Notes under the pieces: generated by a model
What the model was told of the DNA's origin: nothing
Databases searched by the model: none
The model's input: the letters and a program-made list of their open reading frames with translations, nothing else
Shown here: positions 1-7,697 of the stretch, one piece after another
Layout: every line of letters starts with the position of its first letter
How positions within the stretch are numbered: the first letter of the stretch is position 1
Made by a program: the position numbers and the translations under genes
Virus record (IMG/VR): IMGVR_UViG_3300028197_000068
Coordinates: 1 to 35,512 of that record
Origin: a virus
Direction: 5' to 3' (one strand)
Length of the DNA: 35,512 nt

Positions 1-1432
1 CTATACCGTCAAGCTTTGTTTTATCTCCGTTTGCAAATGCTCCCTCAGATGGTGGTTGTTGTGCGCTATCGGCTTTTGTTCCTTGTGCGGCAGTAGCATA
101 ATCTGAAGAGTCAAACGCCTTAACCTGAGATAAGTTTGTGACTTCAGAGTCCATCAATGCACCAGCAGAGGTAACATTAGTAGTGTCAGTAACGTCTGCA
201 CTAGCTTCTATACCATCCAGTTTGCTATGGTCTGCTGTAGTAAAGTTTTCATCTGTCTGTGACGCTATTACGAAATCTAGGGTTCCGTCAGCGTCTTGAT
301 AGGTTACAGTGATACCTGTCTCAGTATTACCAGTAACCATACCTCCGACAAAATCTTCTACCTGTTCTTCTGTTAAGGTAGATCCTCCTCCGCCCCTAAA
401 CTCACCAGCGTCTACCTTTTTAAGTTGTGAATCTGTAGCATCCCAAATTAATAAATAATCTGAATCTGTACTAGTTACTTCAGTTCTACTATTAATTAAA
501 TCAGGATTGACATTTAATTCTGTACTTGCTAGTGATAGTCCTGTTCCTGCTGTATACTCTGTATTGGTATCTGTAACAGTTTCTGTTTCTGTAGTTATGC
601 CTGTTACGTGACCATTACTATCTAATAAAATATCTTGAATATAAGTTCTTCCACTATTATCAGAAGAAGAAGCAGCTGATGCTATAGTGGGATGAGAAGT
701 TAAATAGTTTTGTAAGTCTACTATCTGAGATTCTGTAAGTCGTAAAGCTCCGGAATGTTGAACTACAGAACTTTCTGTAATATTACTGTCTGGGACATTT
801 GCCCATGTAACTGCTGAAGATAAATCATTTGTTTCAGTAAATGATGTGAGATAAGTTTGTAGATCTACTATTTGAGACTCTTTAATTTGTAAAGAACCTG
901 TATGTTGAACCACAGAGCTTGCTGTGATATTAGTATCAGGAACGTTAGCCCATGTTACTGCTGAAGATAGATCATTTGTCTCAGTAAAAGATGTTAAATA
1001 ATTTTGTAAATCTACTATTTGAGATTCTGTAAGCCTTAATGCTCCACTATGTTGAATAACAGAGCTTTCAGTAATATTAGCATCTGGAACATTAACCCAA
1101 GTAACAGATGAAGACAGATCATTAGTTTCCGTAACAGCACCGGACTCTGTAGCTGTACTAATACCTATCACATGACCATTGCCATCAAGCAAAACATCTT
1201 GAATATATGTACGACCACTATTATCTGATGAACTTGCTGCTGATATATTAGGATGAGATTGTAAATAATTTAATCCACTACCTATAGGATTTAGATTATC
1301 CCATGCTGTGGTTCCATCTCCTACTTTTAAAATATTATTAGTAGTATCAAATCCTGGTTCACCCTCTGCTAATACAGGATTACTACTCCAATCATCCCCT
1401 CTTCTTAATTTAATTACATTATTAACTGGCAT
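1..1432 (-). CDS. Tail fibre protein with Mtd-like N-terminus (partial, C-terminus off the left edge)
   Basis: The reading frame is open from an ATG at 1432 to the window edge, so at least 477 residues are seen and the C-terminus is missing. A GGATAA ribosome site precedes the ATG. Residues 1-47 (RRGDDWSSNPVLAEGEPGF, then KVGDGTTAWDNL) match the N-terminal fold of the Bordetella phage major tropism determinant (Mtd_N), a virion-anchoring domain of receptor-binding fibres. The middle holds three 49-residue repeats (TESQIVDLQNYLTSFTET, then SSAVTWANVPD), flanked by two copies of a SSSDNSGRTYIQD segment. Further on, HSKLDGIEASAD and DKTKLDGI are typical tail-fibre shaft repeats. It probably forms a trimeric fibre for host recognition. 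Family assignment is from memory of the motif. Confidence 0.85.
   Translation of the reverse strand, partial: MPVNNVIKLRRGDDWSSNPVLAEGEPGFDTTNNILKVGDGTTAWDNLNPIGSGLNYLQSHPNISAASSSDNSGRTYIQDVLLDGNGHVIGISTATESGAVTETNDLSSSVTWVNVPDANITESSVIQHSGALRLTESQIVDLQNYLTSFTETNDLSSAVTWANVPDTNITASSVVQHTGSLQIKESQIVDLQTYLTSFTETNDLSSAVTWANVPDSNITESSVVQHSGALRLTESQIVDLQNYLTSHPTIASAASSSDNSGRTYIQDILLDSNGHVTGITTETETVTDTNTEYTAGTGLSLASTELNVNPDLINSRTEVTSTDSDYLLIWDATDSQLKKVDAGEFRGGGGSTLTEEQVEDFVGGMVTGNTETGITVTYQDADGTLDFVIASQTDENFTTADHSKLDGIEASADVTDTTNVTSAGALMDSEVTNLSQVKAFDSSDYATAAQGTKADSAQQPPSEGAFANGDKTKLDGI
571..1260 (-). repeat. Nested direct repeats inside the tail-fibre gene
   Basis: Three tandem 147-bp units begin at about 718, 865 and 1012 (exact 147-bp spacing, 49 codons). 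They are bracketed by two copies of a roughly 90-bp segment at about 606-696 and 1170-1258 that encodes the SSSDNSGRTYIQD region. Units differ mainly by synonymous or conservative changes, as expected for in-frame repeat expansion of a fibre shaft. Confidence 0.85.
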
Positions 1433-1455
1433 AGTGTTTATCCTATATTATATAA

Positions 1456-1746
1456 TTACGGAGAACCACCATCAATTACGACATGGTAAAGATTCAAAGG
1501 GTTGCTTGTTCCACTACCAGCAATACTAGCCATTCCACTAAGAGCAACAGGCATATTATTAGATATATAATTACTTAACCCAATAACATCACTCGCATAC
1601 GCTACAGTACTAGTAAATCCAGAATTAATCTCTAAACTTTTTTCACTAGTATTTTCAATAGACACATTATGAACATGATCTGTAATAGTTGTAGTTATAT
1701 CTACAAATTCTCTTGATTGAGATATTTCTATAGTAGGAGAGCCCAT
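1456..1746 (-). CDS. Small structural-region protein of unknown function (96 aa)
   Basis: I do not recognise this protein. I chose the ATG at 1746, which overlaps the upstream stop as TAATG and has GGAG eight bases before it; a GTG at 1755 in frame is less likely. It is rich in Ser, Thr, Ile and Val with no membrane segment, consistent with a beta-rich virion component. It lies between the capsid block and the tail fibre and is translationally coupled to its neighbour, so a structural or connector role is plausible but inferred from position only. Confidence 0.7.
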   Translation of the reverse strand: MGSPTIEISQSREFVDITTTITDHVHNVSIENTSEKSLEINSGFTSTVAYASDVIGLSNYISNNMPVALSGMASIAGSGTSNPLNLYHVVIDGGSP

Positions 1747-2147
1747 TATGTACACTCCAAAAGATCTGTAGATTTGCTAAATCTCTTAACCACAGTAACA
1801 GTTCCATATAACAGTCTAATTACTTGCTTGCCTCCGCCTGAATATAAATCATCATCACTCCTAAGTTCCAAATCATATTTTGCTGTATTAAAAGCAAAAT
1901 TATTAGTTGTTTCGGCTGGTAATAAAAATGTCAATTTCCCCAAACTTGGTTCTAATGTAAACTTATAAGTACTATAATTAACATTTTCAGTAGTAAAATT
2001 TTGAATAGCATTAGTATTAGTTTTCCAGGTTATCCTGGCGCACCAGCCTGTCAAATCAATAGCATTACCACTATCGTCTTTATATACTAAAGACAACGAA
2101 AAAGAAGATCCTTGTTCGATTTGGAAGTCATATTTACTTGCTGACAT
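1746..2147 (-). CDS. Probable structural protein with beta-sandwich-like N-terminus (133 aa)
   Basis: The N-terminus reads YDFQIEQGSSFSLSLVYKD followed by SGNAIDLTGWCARI. This pattern (an ordered E-Q-G-S-x-F segment, a D-x-x-G-N-x-I-D-L-T-G turn, then an alternating strand) is familiar from small phage proteins that sit beside tail fibres or baseplate genes. It is the first gene after the terminator that follows the capsid gene, and its stop overlaps the start of the next gene. The exact role (baseplate attachment, fibre adaptor) cannot be settled from sequence. Confidence 0.65.
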   Translation of the reverse strand: MSASKYDFQIEQGSSFSLSLVYKDDSGNAIDLTGWCARITWKTNTNAIQNFTTENVNYSTYKFTLEPSLGKLTFLLPAETTNNFAFNTAKYDLELRSDDDLYSGGGKQVIRLLYGTVTVVKRFSKSTDLLECT

Positions 2148-2216
2148 ACAATAAGACCTTCTAAAATAGGCGAGGAATAGATATATAGATATACACCTGC
2201 ATGATGCACATTATAT

Positions 2217-2247
2217 AAAAAGAAAGGCCAGTAAAAAAATACTGGCC
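2217..2247 (-). terminator. Rho-independent terminator after the major capsid gene
   Basis: An eight-base-pair stem (GGCCAGTA, loop of six A/T, TACTGGCC) at 2226-2247 is followed on the minus strand by TTTCTTTTT. It lies 30 bases past the capsid stop codon, so it should end or attenuate the capsid transcript and lower expression of the downstream fibre-side genes. Confidence 0.9.
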
Positions 2248-2276
2248 CTTCTAATTAAATATAAATCAACAATCTA

Positions 2277-3290
2277 TTATAGAGAGCCAATAAGGACCCT
2301 ACGATTGTCTAGAACAGCAAAGCCAAGCTCAGCCCATCCGTAGAAGCCAGCTCTCTTCTGACGATGTAAGCTATCGTCTTCAAAGATTTGAACCTCTTGA
2401 CGAACTGGCATGATGAAGCTGTCTCGTTTGCGTAGGTCTAAACCAACTACAACCTCAGTATCACCAGAAGGTAAGGAAGCAGAAAGACTATCTGTATAGA
2501 ATTTCTGATACTGCTGACCAACGCCAAGCTCATCGAGATCATGAAGATTAACACCGAAAATTCTATTCAAACTACCATCAGCAGCTGTATAGATTTCTCT
2601 ACGAGTAACTTCATCAACCTGATCAACGCCCCAGTTGCGAATGTCTTCCATTGCTTCTGGAGAAACGTAAAGGTCAGTAAGAGCGCCACGATTATTACTT
2701 GAGCTGTTACCACCGCCATTACGACGCATAACAGTCTTCATTAAGCTTACCAATCTCTTCGTGAATTGGCTAGCATTTGCATCACTATCATAAACAACGA
2801 TATTGCGATCAACACCAGCTGCTAAAAGCGTGTGCCAACCATCGTCATTCATCTTTTTAACAAAAGAAGCTTCGAGAACTTCCATTGCTCTGCCTACAAC
2901 ATCCCAACGAGCATCACGAGCATACTTTAAGAGATAGTCAATGCTGGAGCCGACATCATAGGTAGGAACCATGACGTAATCGCCTTCAACATGACGCTCT
3001 GGAATATATCCGTGATTAGGAATGGTATAAGCGACAAACTCTTTTTCATTTCCAGGTGCTAAAAAGTCAAGAGGAAATTCTGGAGTAGCACTTTGAGCTA
3101 GAGAAACTGGCTCAAAAATACCATTCAATACATCTCCACTTAAAACACCCTGTCTGAGAGGTAATTCTAAAGCCTTTGCAAATTCTGCATTTGCAGCTAG
3201 AGAAGTTTCTCTGTTGGATGAACCAGACTTAACTAAAAGCTCAGTTAATTCTGGTGTAGGTTGAAATCTTTCTTTACTATTATCTAACAT
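2277..3290 (-). CDS. Major capsid protein
   Basis: This 337-aa protein lies directly downstream of the protease-scaffold and decoration genes, the usual place for the major head protein. It has a charged N-terminal arm, a long helix region (GSSIDYLLKYARDARWDVV, residues about 115-133), and a C-terminal part with repeated beta elements, consistent with an HK97-like fold. RBS GGGAGAACC precedes the ATG, and a strong terminator follows. Base composition is more G+C-rich than the small genes, as expected for a heavily expressed protein. The role is from context plus overall resemblance; no short signature motif exists for this family. Confidence 0.85.
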   Translation of the reverse strand: MLDNSKERFQPTPELTELLVKSGSSNRETSLAANAEFAKALELPLRQGVLSGDVLNGIFEPVSLAQSATPEFPLDFLAPGNEKEFVAYTIPNHGYIPERHVEGDYVMVPTYDVGSSIDYLLKYARDARWDVVGRAMEVLEASFVKKMNDDGWHTLLAAGVDRNIVVYDSDANASQFTKRLVSLMKTVMRRNGGGNSSSNNRGALTDLYVSPEAMEDIRNWGVDQVDEVTRREIYTAADGSLNRIFGVNLHDLDELGVGQQYQKFYTDSLSASLPSGDTEVVVGLDLRKRDSFIMPVRQEVQIFEDDSLHRQKRAGFYGWAELGFAVLDNRRVLIGSL

Positions 3291-3313
3291 TTGTGGTTCT
3301 CCCTTTGTATAAA

Positions 3314-3784
3314 TTAGGCGACGTTGACTGCTACTTTTGCATAACCATCGGCATCTTTTGAACTCAAAAATCTGCCGATTCTATAGTACCCATCTTCAGT
3401 ATCGGAATCTGTTGGGGCTGTGGCAGAAACATTGCCGTTAGCTCCAACATAAGCTGGATCACCAGCTGCTGGCGTTCCCGTTACGTTAGATGTGGTTACC
3501 TGACCAACCTGTAGCAAAGTAACTTTGCCACCTTTTTGTACTTCGTCTTTATGCCAGTTGATATGTTGTCTAGTAAGATCAAGATCAACGACATCGTTTA
3601 ATAAAACTCCGACTGGTTTGCAACCGCTTGCAGTCGATGCATAACTTACGACAGCTGCAGAGTCGTCCATGGACACCCCTGAACCACCGCCTGAAACAGA
3701 TGCAACACCACCCCTAGTGGCTGTTGCACTCATGAAAAAAGAAACATCGGTTTGTAATTCGATACGATCTGGTTTTAGAGCCAT
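3314..3784 (-). CDS. Head decoration-like protein (156 aa)
   Basis: I chose the ATG at 3784 (MALKPDRIEL), preceded by GGGAGA at good spacing; an in-frame upstream start at 3844 would overlap the protease-scaffold gene and lacks a site. The protein is rich in Gly, Ala, Ser, Thr and Val, with GDPAYVGANGNVSA and YYRIGRFLSSKD near the C-terminus. This resembles small capsid-stabilising proteins of the DUF2190 type, in which a beta barrel binds the capsid surface. It sits between scaffold and major capsid genes, fitting a decoration role. The family call is tentative. Confidence 0.7.
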   Translation of the reverse strand: MALKPDRIELQTDVSFFMSATATRGGVASVSGGGSGVSMDDSAAVVSYASTASGCKPVGVLLNDVVDLDLTRQHINWHKDEVQKGGKVTLLQVGQVTTSNVTGTPAAGDPAYVGANGNVSATAPTDSDTEDGYYRIGRFLSSKDADGYAKVAVNVA

Positions 3785-3809
3785 TTGTTTATCTCCCTTA
3801 AAAAAGATA

Positions 3810-4592
3810 CTATTTGGTTGATGTGTTAAGTCTACTACGAACAAAATCTACTAAAGCTGCTCTGGTGGAATCTTCTTCAGATTCAACTTCGCTGCCAATG
3901 CCAAGATTAACTTCTTCTTCTACCTCAACTTCGTCGAGAATTTCGGCGTCAGCAATTACTTCTGATGCTTTATCTTTCTCTTCTTTTTTCTTCTTTTCTT
4001 CTAAAGCTTCTTTAAGAGCTGGAGGCATTCCTGCATCAGCATCGTCTTCAGCTTTTTTCTCTTCTTTTTTCTCTTTCTTAGACATACCAGCTAATAAAGC
4101 AGTCATGTCTTCAAAAGACTCGTCGCTCAAATGTTCAAATTTATCTGCGGTAGACCCAACTGTTTCGTTATCAAGACCAGCTTCTACTAAAGATGCCATT
4201 CTCTTGGCTTTCTTTTCTTTCTTCATCATCTCGTCTTCTTTGGCCTTGTAGCCTGCAACAACTTCGTTAGCAGCTTCGATATCAGTAACATGCTTAGCAA
4301 TTACTTCTTCTCTAGATGCTAGTTCGGTTTCTTTTGCTGCGATGGCTTCATCTTTTTGTACGATCTCTTCATCTCTTTGTGCGATGACGCTATCTTTTTC
4401 CGAAATGGTTGTATTCAATTCGGCAATAATAGTCTCTTTGGCTTCAACAGCTGCTGCTAGTTCTGCCTTAGCGCCAGCCTCTGTCTGAGCAAGCTGTGTC
4501 TTCAGCTCAACGTTAGCTGATTGTAGCTCCTCATGGCTAAATTTAGCCTCTAACTTAGTTTTGATGTCTGCGATATCATTTTCTAAACTCAT
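3810..4592 (-). CDS. Internal in-frame scaffold product of the protease-scaffold gene (260 aa)
   Basis: Met283 of the protease-scaffold protein (ATG at 4592-4590) is preceded by CGGAGATAAATACT, a strong ribosome site with about nine bases spacing, exactly at the junction between the protease part and the coiled coil. Translation from here would give the scaffold alone, as with lambda Nu3 inside gene C and herpesvirus UL26.5 inside UL26. The site and frame are seen; production of the protein is inferred. Confidence 0.7.
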   Translation of the reverse strand: MSLENDIADIKTKLEAKFSHEELQSANVELKTQLAQTEAGAKAELAAAVEAKETIIAELNTTISEKDSVIAQRDEEIVQKDEAIAAKETELASREEVIAKHVTDIEAANEVVAGYKAKEDEMMKKEKKAKRMASLVEAGLDNETVGSTADKFEHLSDESFEDMTALLAGMSKKEKKEEKKAEDDADAGMPPALKEALEEKKKKEEKDKASEVIADAEILDEVEVEEEVNLGIGSEVESEEDSTRAALVDFVRSRLNTSTK

Positions 4593-5438
4593 AGTATTTA
4601 TCTCCGATTCAGATTGAGTACTGGACTGTGTAGTTAATACACCTGTTTTATTAAAATCGTTAATTTTTTCTTCTGGTTCCAAAATATTTTCTTGTGATTT
4701 GATTAGACTCTTATTAAATATTATACTATCTTCATTAGCTGGTTTGTCAACAAACCCCTTGCCGCTAAAGGTAATATTTCTTAAAACTCTACCAATTTTA
4801 TAATTTTCATGTTCACCGACTCCGCCATAAGCTCTTAGATATTTGGTTAAATATGCTGTATTTTCATCTCTAGCTAAAACCTTATAACTGCCTGTTGTTT
4901 GGTCTTCAACTCCATAATCAAAGCCTTTAAAGAAACATTCCATGCTAACATATTTAGTTCCATTTTCAATTTCAGCAATAAGATTTTCGGCTCTTTCTTT
5001 TAATTCCGGATTGCTAAAACCTCTGTATATTACTGAGCCTGTTAATATATGATATTTCTCTGGCAAATCATTCATATCTATGCCTTCTTCTAAAACTTCT
5101 CCGTTTTCAGAAATTGGCCAATTTGAAGTGATATGTCCGATAATTAAATTTTCATCATGTTCTAAATTAGTAGGTTTATCCTCTGGAGTATTTTTAGCTG
5201 CCCATACTTCTGATTTTTCAAAAATGTCGTCATTTTTATTCCACGATGAGGATACTAAAATAGATTGCACATAATAAAGATCTGCGTCGTCATAAGAAGC
5301 AGTTGTTTTAATGTCTTTAATTTCTTCTTTTTTTGAAACTTCCGTACAAGGCTCGGCCATACTTGAATATGCGATACAAGCAGAACTTTTTATTTGTTCT
5401 TGTAAACCGTCTTTGATTTCTTGGTCAAAAATATTCAT
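3810..5438 (-). CDS. Prohead protease fused to scaffolding domain (542 aa)
   Basis: Residues 1-260 look like a herpesvirus-assemblin/HK97-type prohead serine protease: a conserved His at 94 (NLEHDENLIIGHI) and a Ser at 165 (KYVSMECFF), followed by a beta-rich segment ending FSGKGFVDKPANEDS, a phrase common in these proteases. Residues about 283-470 are a long, highly charged coiled coil (Glu/Lys/Ala heptads) typical of a head scaffold. The C-terminus (residues 470-542) is very acidic. The expected role is assembling the procapsid, then cleaving scaffold and capsid proteins before packaging. An internal start (see separate entry) may yield free scaffold. Confidence 0.88.
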   Translation of the reverse strand: MNIFDQEIKDGLQEQIKSSACIAYSSMAEPCTEVSKKEEIKDIKTTASYDDADLYYVQSILVSSSWNKNDDIFEKSEVWAAKNTPEDKPTNLEHDENLIIGHITSNWPISENGEVLEEGIDMNDLPEKYHILTGSVIYRGFSNPELKERAENLIAEIENGTKYVSMECFFKGFDYGVEDQTTGSYKVLARDENTAYLTKYLRAYGGVGEHENYKIGRVLRNITFSGKGFVDKPANEDSIIFNKSLIKSQENILEPEEKINDFNKTGVLTTQSSTQSESEINTMSLENDIADIKTKLEAKFSHEELQSANVELKTQLAQTEAGAKAELAAAVEAKETIIAELNTTISEKDSVIAQRDEEIVQKDEAIAAKETELASREEVIAKHVTDIEAANEVVAGYKAKEDEMMKKEKKAKRMASLVEAGLDNETVGSTADKFEHLSDESFEDMTALLAGMSKKEKKEEKKAEDDADAGMPPALKEALEEKKKKEEKDKASEVIADAEILDEVEVEEEVNLGIGSEVESEEDSTRAALVDFVRSRLNTSTK

Positions 5439-5450
5439 TAATAAACTCCA

Positions 5451-7643
5451 TTATTCTTCAGAAAATACAGATGCATAAAAAGAAGATTTAGCGTATTTAG
5501 TTTCGTCAACAGTTAGATCTCTATCTATCTCAGATTGTAATACTTTAAACCATTCGTAGTATCTATACACGATGTCATTCTGTTTATTGACATTTTCTAA
5601 TATACCGTCTATATAGTTTTTATCTATTTTGCAGAAAGGTTGTGAATTAAATAGGGCTGATGTCTTTACCTGCTCTAAAAGCGATGTTTGTTCTTTCGAT
5701 AAACTTCTAAGATTTTTCTTATTAAAGTACTCCAATATAATTGGGTTTATCGTTTCGCTTATTTTCTCTTGGGTTTCGTTAGCCCAGAGCGTTAATTTAG
5801 CTCCTGTTTGAGGGGCAAATTTTTTGGTCTTCCTTTTATTCTGATCTTTAGAAAGTTTTGGACGCCCTTCACCAGGTTGCCCAGGCAACGATTCCGAAGA
5901 CGGATCGTTAGCCAACTTCGTGGATTTTTTAGGTTCTTCCATCTTCATTTCCATCGCTGTTTTTTCTCCATTTTTCTTAGTGTTGAGTTCTAGGTTCAAC
6001 TCACCTGGAGTAACCATCCCTAACTGCAAAAGAGTTTTCTTAAGAGCATTTTCAAATTCTGGATCATGCCACGGACTAGCTTTTTTAACCATTCTTCCTG
6101 TTTTCCTTGCTCTTGTTTCTCTATTTAGTCTTGTTTTTTCCATTTCTGGATCAAAACCAAAACGTTTCTGGATAATTTCGTCGCTTATAATATTTCTGTC
6201 GACCAGCTGTATTAGTAAAGACTTTTCTGCTTCTTCGTTTGATAAGTCCATTCTGTCAAATTCTAAACGAGCTGGCTTTCGGAAACCCATGGCTTTTTGT
6301 ACTGCTATTATCTCTTTATTCCAAAAATCGCTCAACACATCCCTACCGTACTGTAGTCTCTGTGTTAATGTTTTTAAACTAATAAAGTTATTGGTGGTGC
6401 CAGCAGCTCCAAATGTTCCAGTTAAAGTAGGAGGAATACCTAGCCCTGCGTAAATACTATTTAAATGAGGTACATATTTACCTTCTCCTAGAAACTGATG
6501 TACATTAGTGTTGCTTTCTAATAGCTCAATATCTGGACCCCAAACCAAATCCATAGTACCTCCACCAACATTATTACCTAAAATACTTGCTAGTTTAGCT
6601 GTTGCTGCTTTGGTAGGAGCTATTTTATGTTCTAGACTTCCTAACTTAAAAATTCTTATATTAGAGATAGCACCATCTAAAGCTGCCATATCTGCTAATT
6701 TTAGTTTTTCGATTACGTTAATATCATCCATTATCGCGTAAATCATAGGAAAAGCAAAACTTTGCCAGTCATCTTTTTTATAATGATAGACTATTGTTTT
6801 CTCTGGATTTAAATGAAAGGGTTTCTTCTCCTTAGCCGCTAAGATAATAGCTTCAGGTAAATCAGCAATGATTTGTTTGTCAGCGTCTGTTTTAGGGCTA
6901 TTTATTAATTTTCTCAGATGGGCGGGTAGAGACAATTGATAGTGTTTGTTGTGAACAAAAGAAGCTAGTGCTCCCGAAGCCACATCTACATAAACAGGAT
7001 CAATAAATGTATATATCCAAGGTATTTCTTTTCTTTCTGGAGATACTTCTTCGATATTTGTAAGCAATAAGTCTGGTCTAGCTGCAGCCTTATACATCGT
7101 ATCAATAGCGTTTTTGCCAATCTTTGCGGTTTGTTTATTGATGACGATATTACCAGTTTTATATAAATTATTTAAAAATCTTTCGCTTCTGTCTTTACCT
7201 GCAACTTTATCAAACCATTTTTGATAAAATCTTTCGATCTTTTTATTGGTATGTATTAACCTAATTCCTTGAACACCAAAATCGGCCATTAAATCAATTA
7301 CATTTTTTACTAAGCCAATTCTGTGATAAACATCTTCAGCCCTACGCATGATTAACTTAATATTGTTTCTTGGTACAGCTTCGTCAGGACGAAAGAAATC
7401 ATAGTCTGTTCTTGTGAAACCAGGTCTGCCTCCGGTTCTGCCATCTAGATTAGAGTAATCTAAACTGGATCGTCTGCCCGCAGAGCTTCTTTCTATTAGA
7501 GTACATTCCTCTAAAGACTCGGAAGCTTTAGACATAGCTTCTTTTCTACTAGCTATATCATCGCCCCAGACGACATAAGCCTCTTCTATTTGATCTTTAC
7601 CATTTGCTAATTCTTCACCACTGTTGTATTTTTTTTTGGCCAT
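5451..7643 (-). CDS. Portal protein
   Basis: At 730 aa, this large protein lies between the large terminase and the prohead protease, the canonical portal position. Features fitting portals include an N-terminal DYDFFRPDEAVPRNN segment, FGVQGIRLIH, a central IPPTLTGTFGAAGTTNNF loop region followed by a long helix (LTQRLQYGRDVLSDFWNKEI), and a C-terminal Lys-rich extension. Twelve copies are expected to form the DNA entry vertex that docks the terminase. The ribosome site is weak (AAAGAAT before the ATG), and the C-terminal tail after residue 550 is longer than in compact portals. Confidence 0.87.
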   Translation of the reverse strand: MAKKKYNSGEELANGKDQIEEAYVVWGDDIASRKEAMSKASESLEECTLIERSSAGRRSSLDYSNLDGRTGGRPGFTRTDYDFFRPDEAVPRNNIKLIMRRAEDVYHRIGLVKNVIDLMADFGVQGIRLIHTNKKIERFYQKWFDKVAGKDRSERFLNNLYKTGNIVINKQTAKIGKNAIDTMYKAAARPDLLLTNIEEVSPERKEIPWIYTFIDPVYVDVASGALASFVHNKHYQLSLPAHLRKLINSPKTDADKQIIADLPEAIILAAKEKKPFHLNPEKTIVYHYKKDDWQSFAFPMIYAIMDDINVIEKLKLADMAALDGAISNIRIFKLGSLEHKIAPTKAATAKLASILGNNVGGGTMDLVWGPDIELLESNTNVHQFLGEGKYVPHLNSIYAGLGIPPTLTGTFGAAGTTNNFISLKTLTQRLQYGRDVLSDFWNKEIIAVQKAMGFRKPARLEFDRMDLSNEEAEKSLLIQLVDRNIISDEIIQKRFGFDPEMEKTRLNRETRARKTGRMVKKASPWHDPEFENALKKTLLQLGMVTPGELNLELNTKKNGEKTAMEMKMEEPKKSTKLANDPSSESLPGQPGEGRPKLSKDQNKRKTKKFAPQTGAKLTLWANETQEKISETINPIILEYFNKKNLRSLSKEQTSLLEQVKTSALFNSQPFCKIDKNYIDGILENVNKQNDIVYRYYEWFKVLQSEIDRDLTVDETKYAKSSFYASVFSEE

Positions 7644-7697
7644 ATTCTTTAATTCTATTGTATTAGTATTGCAATTTAATTACTTTTTGTAATTACA

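Noticed and set aside
3814-4251. Long plus-strand frame (145 codons) opposite the scaffold gene
   Set aside because: It is the antisense of the Glu/Lys-rich coiled coil (hence Ser/Phe-rich), with no ribosome site or promoter.
5920-6453. 177-codon plus-strand frame opposite the portal gene
   Set aside because: Shadow of the portal gene; Ser/Phe/Leu-rich composition typical of antisense frames and no start signals.
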